64,000 nucleotides of DNA from Corylus avellana. Its lineage: Eukaryota > Streptophyta > Magnoliopsida > Fagales > Betulaceae. Position numbers and translations under genes: made by a program. Shown here piece by piece: positions 61,665 to 64,000 of the stretch. The notes beneath the pieces were generated by a model, which worked only from the letters and a program-made list of their open reading frames with translations, was not told where the DNA came from and searched no databases. The DNA is taken from contig NC_081547.1 in NCBI RefSeq assembly GCF_901000735.1, forward strand, positions 868,001 through 932,000. Direction: 5' to 3'. How positions within the stretch are numbered: position 1 is the stretch's first letter; every line of letters starts with the position of its first letter.

Positions 61665-62057
61665 TGAACCCCATAGCCCCTTACTTAAATTGCCCGAATT
61701 TCTGTGAAAGACCCCAATCCTTATCACGTCCTTCAGGTAAGTTTGATAACCAATTTAATCTTTTTTTAAGGCTCCAAATATGGGAGCCACTTTTTTCTCC
61801 CGAGTAAAAAAAATTCAGGAAGCCCTCTATACCTCAATGTTGACCAATTTGATAATTGGCACTTCATATTTTTCAGATGAATTAAGGTGCACGAAAGAAA
61901 GGGCACGCAGGCTGAAGTAGATCTAGTAGCATTATGACAACTGCTGGACTCTCACCAGCGTACTATTGCAACACTCCTTTGCTTCGCCCTTTTGTTGCTG
62001 GGCGGCATTGCAATAGGCGGCCTACTAGGCCCGTAATCACATCATTGATTTGCAAAT

Positions 62058-62218
62058 GAGTAATTATACTTTTCATACTCATTTATACATTTATTTTATA
62101 TCGGTTGATGAACATGTTTTAAGCATTTTTTTCACATTAGTTACTAAAATAAAAATAAATAAAAACCACTTAAAACACGTGAGATTAGCTATAAAATGAT
62201 TATAATAAACGAGAGTGA
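62058..62218. mobile_element. MITE, second copy, right end deleted
   Basis: Corresponds to 53988-54163. The right terminal repeat and the right target duplicate (about 22 bp) are missing, so the sequence passes from GAGAGTGAA straight into TGTCGCATCC. Confidence 0.7.
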
Positions 62219-62707
62219 ATGTCGCATCCCATGAACAAACTCTTATACAATTTGGGGGCGCTCCACAGAAGATAGGTGCAAGGCCCACCTGCCTACACTT
62301 GTCCTCTATGGAAAGCTACCCCAATTGCCTGTAATTTAGTTAAAAACGATCTTTCAAAAATATGATAGTAATTTAATTTTTTTTTAATACAAAAATTACA
62401 GTTTGCTTATCTTGAAAATAGGGAACATTAGGAAGACGAAGATATTTAAAGAGGGAATAATAGTTATCTCTCATAGTTAGAAATAAGCACAATAAATGCA
62501 TGTTTATTAACCCCAGAACAAGGAACTGAGCAAGAGCATCATTTCCTGTCCCCAACAGTAAATTTGATACTAAAGTTTGCTTCTATCTATTCAGTCAGGC
62601 TGCATTGCACATATTTACTACTCTTGAGCACTAGAAAATGCTCACTTAGCTAGCTGGCGGGTGCAATGGGTATTGGCTACTGCCTCACCTCTTCTCCTGA
62701 ATGGCAT

Positions 62708-63646
62708 TCATAATGTGGTAGGCTTCTCATCAAATCCCCAGAACTTGGCAGTTTTTACGTCATCCTGGGCCATCAATCGTGAGAACTCCTCATGGTCGTA
62801 ATTTAGGGTGGCTTTTCCCCCAAACTCGCTTGGAAGGTTTTCTACATCAAAGTATGTCTTCATGAGCTCCACACTATCTTTACTTTTGGGGTATACAAAC
62901 TTCACCTTCTGAAATGTCTTTGCATCCAGGAAGTACTTGACAGCCTATAAAAACCGAGAAAGTAGCACAAATTACTGAAGGATCTAAATCAATCTGAGAA
63001 CGACAATCCCCAAGCCCGACAAGAAATTTTATGTAATAATTTGCTTCCATGCCATGATTGATAACCCTGTTCACTTTTTATTCTTGAAAGGAGGAAGAAG
63101 CAGTAATTGTTAAACGTCAGTCCAACGGTACAAAAAAACAATAATATCTATGTAGCCAAAAACCAAAATGAAAACAGAGCAGGAGATCAAACCTTCCAGA
63201 ATGCCTGAAAAATCCTTGGTGGACTATACAGAAATGCAACAGCAAGCCTCTCGGGGTAGTGATTTTGTAAAATGTTAATAATATCACGGGCTGTTTTAAC
63301 GGAGACATTGGAGTTCAATGAAAATCCAGTGAAATCTATCAGCCACGACATTTGTTCTTGACCTTCAGGAAGGTTCAGGATAGCATTTTCTAAAAGATAG
63401 ACTAAATGGCGAACATTATCCTCTCCTGATGTGGTGTTCTGACAAATGGGAAAGAAATAAAACAAAAAAGTTAACTAGTTGATTCATAAAAGCGTAACAC
63501 ACCTTACAAAAGAAAATCGCCAGACCAACCTGCATCCCTGGCCTCATAATAAGCACAGTCCTTCCAAGACGATCATGAAAATCTGCTCTGGACACTTTGC
63601 CAGTCTCACCTTCGTGGGCTATTTCATGCTGGACAATATCATCTTT
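62708..63646 (-). CDS. Sec14-like CRAL-TRIO protein, second copy (partial at window end)
   Basis: Exons 63530-63646, 63193-63438 and 62708-62944 match the last three exons of the first copy; the exon before them would lie just beyond position 64000. Three coding differences were seen (GTT/GTG, GTG/GTA and ATC/ATT codons), all silent. The protein carries the same lipid-binding core and KTAKFWGFDEKPTTL end. Whether the missing 5' exon exists in this copy cannot be seen. Confidence 0.88.
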
Positions 63647-64000
63647 CTAAAGTAAGGGGAGGCTTAAATAAAACAGTATTGAAATATTAGCATCAATAAG
63701 TGCTACATGTCACAGCCTCGGTCATCACATGCATGTCATGGAGAATGGGTAATAATAGATTGGCTATTGCAAAAACAACTTAAATTCTGAATGTAGCCAT
63801 TCTGGAACTGGCATTTCCCCCAATGTTGTTTACTCTGAAAGCTTCTGATTACTTAACAAAGAATTAAGGTTTGAAAATTAGACTTGAAACGATATTGAGA
63901 TTAACGACTCTGTGATGCGAGGGGGGAGACACAAATTTTAACAAAGAAAAAATAACTAAAAGTATAAAACAAACATAAAATTAGAACATACATACTTCTA

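Larger units (their letters stand above)
56401..64000. repeat. Duplicated block, second copy (runs off the window)
   Basis: Near-identical to 48108-55952, in the same orientation, starting exactly at the gap edge and continuing to the window end. It lacks the LINE insertion of copy 1, has a longer (AT)n run and a longer ATT run near 57765, and lacks about 22 bp at the right end of the MITE. Confidence 0.97.

Noticed and set aside
1..64000. CRISPR arrays, bacterial operons, viral genes or toxin systems
   Set aside because: None seen. Gene structure, introns and repeats are those of a plant nuclear genome.

Overview
The window is nuclear DNA of a flowering plant, almost certainly a woody eudicot. 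The genes are split by many short AT-rich introns, there is a nuclear tRNA-Gln gene, the proteins are plant-type (RADIALIS-like SANT protein, AE7-like protein, plant VPS39), and introns and spacers are full of LINE, SINE, LTR, MITE and Harbinger debris. A Fagales-type tree is possible but cannot be proven from this sequence.

Layout. 1-3600: gene-free DNA with a 223-bp-period repeat and a MITE, then a short promoter. 3606-17682 (+): a 26-exon Nrap/UTP22 gene (ribosome biogenesis) with a nested LTR retrotransposon in intron 2, LINE and SINE debris in intron 9 and two GC-AG introns. 19446-22957 (-): an 8-exon Maf-like nucleotide pyrophosphatase. 24221-24496 (-): a RADIALIS-like SANT protein. 24972-25043 (-): tRNA-Gln(CUG). 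25364-35149 (+): a 16-exon PYROXD2-like FAD oxidoreductase. 36246-38869 (-) and 39227-40030 (+): AP-3 sigma subunit and a METTL21-type methyltransferase, divergent from a 357-bp promoter. 40673-49289 (-): 12-exon VPS39. 50926-53057 (+): AE7-like (MIP18 family) protein whose first intron looks U12-type. 54659-56175 (-): a Sec14-like CRAL-TRIO protein whose 5' end is lost at a gap.

At 56301-56400 there are exactly 100 Ns. From 56401 to the window end the sequence repeats 48108-55952 almost perfectly: VPS39 exons 1-2, the whole AE7-like gene and most of the Sec14-like gene appear again in the same order and orientation. The few coding differences I could see are synonymous, one copy carries a young LINE insertion with a 17-bp target duplication, and microsatellites differ in length. 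An unmerged second haplotype joined across a scaffold gap explains this best; a recent true tandem duplication is the alternative.

The genes serve ordinary housekeeping roles: pre-rRNA processing (Nrap), nucleotide sanitation (Maf), cytosolic Fe-S assembly (AE7-like), vacuolar trafficking (AP-3 sigma, VPS39) and lipid transfer (Sec14-like). I saw no defence system, CRISPR array or biosynthetic cluster. The most notable items are the duplicated block, the putative U12-type AT-AA (or AT-AC) intron, the two GC-AG introns, and several transposons whose target-site duplications can be read directly. Exon boundaries were worked out by hand from splice signals, reading-frame continuity and remembered family sequence; every spliced frame closes without a stop.
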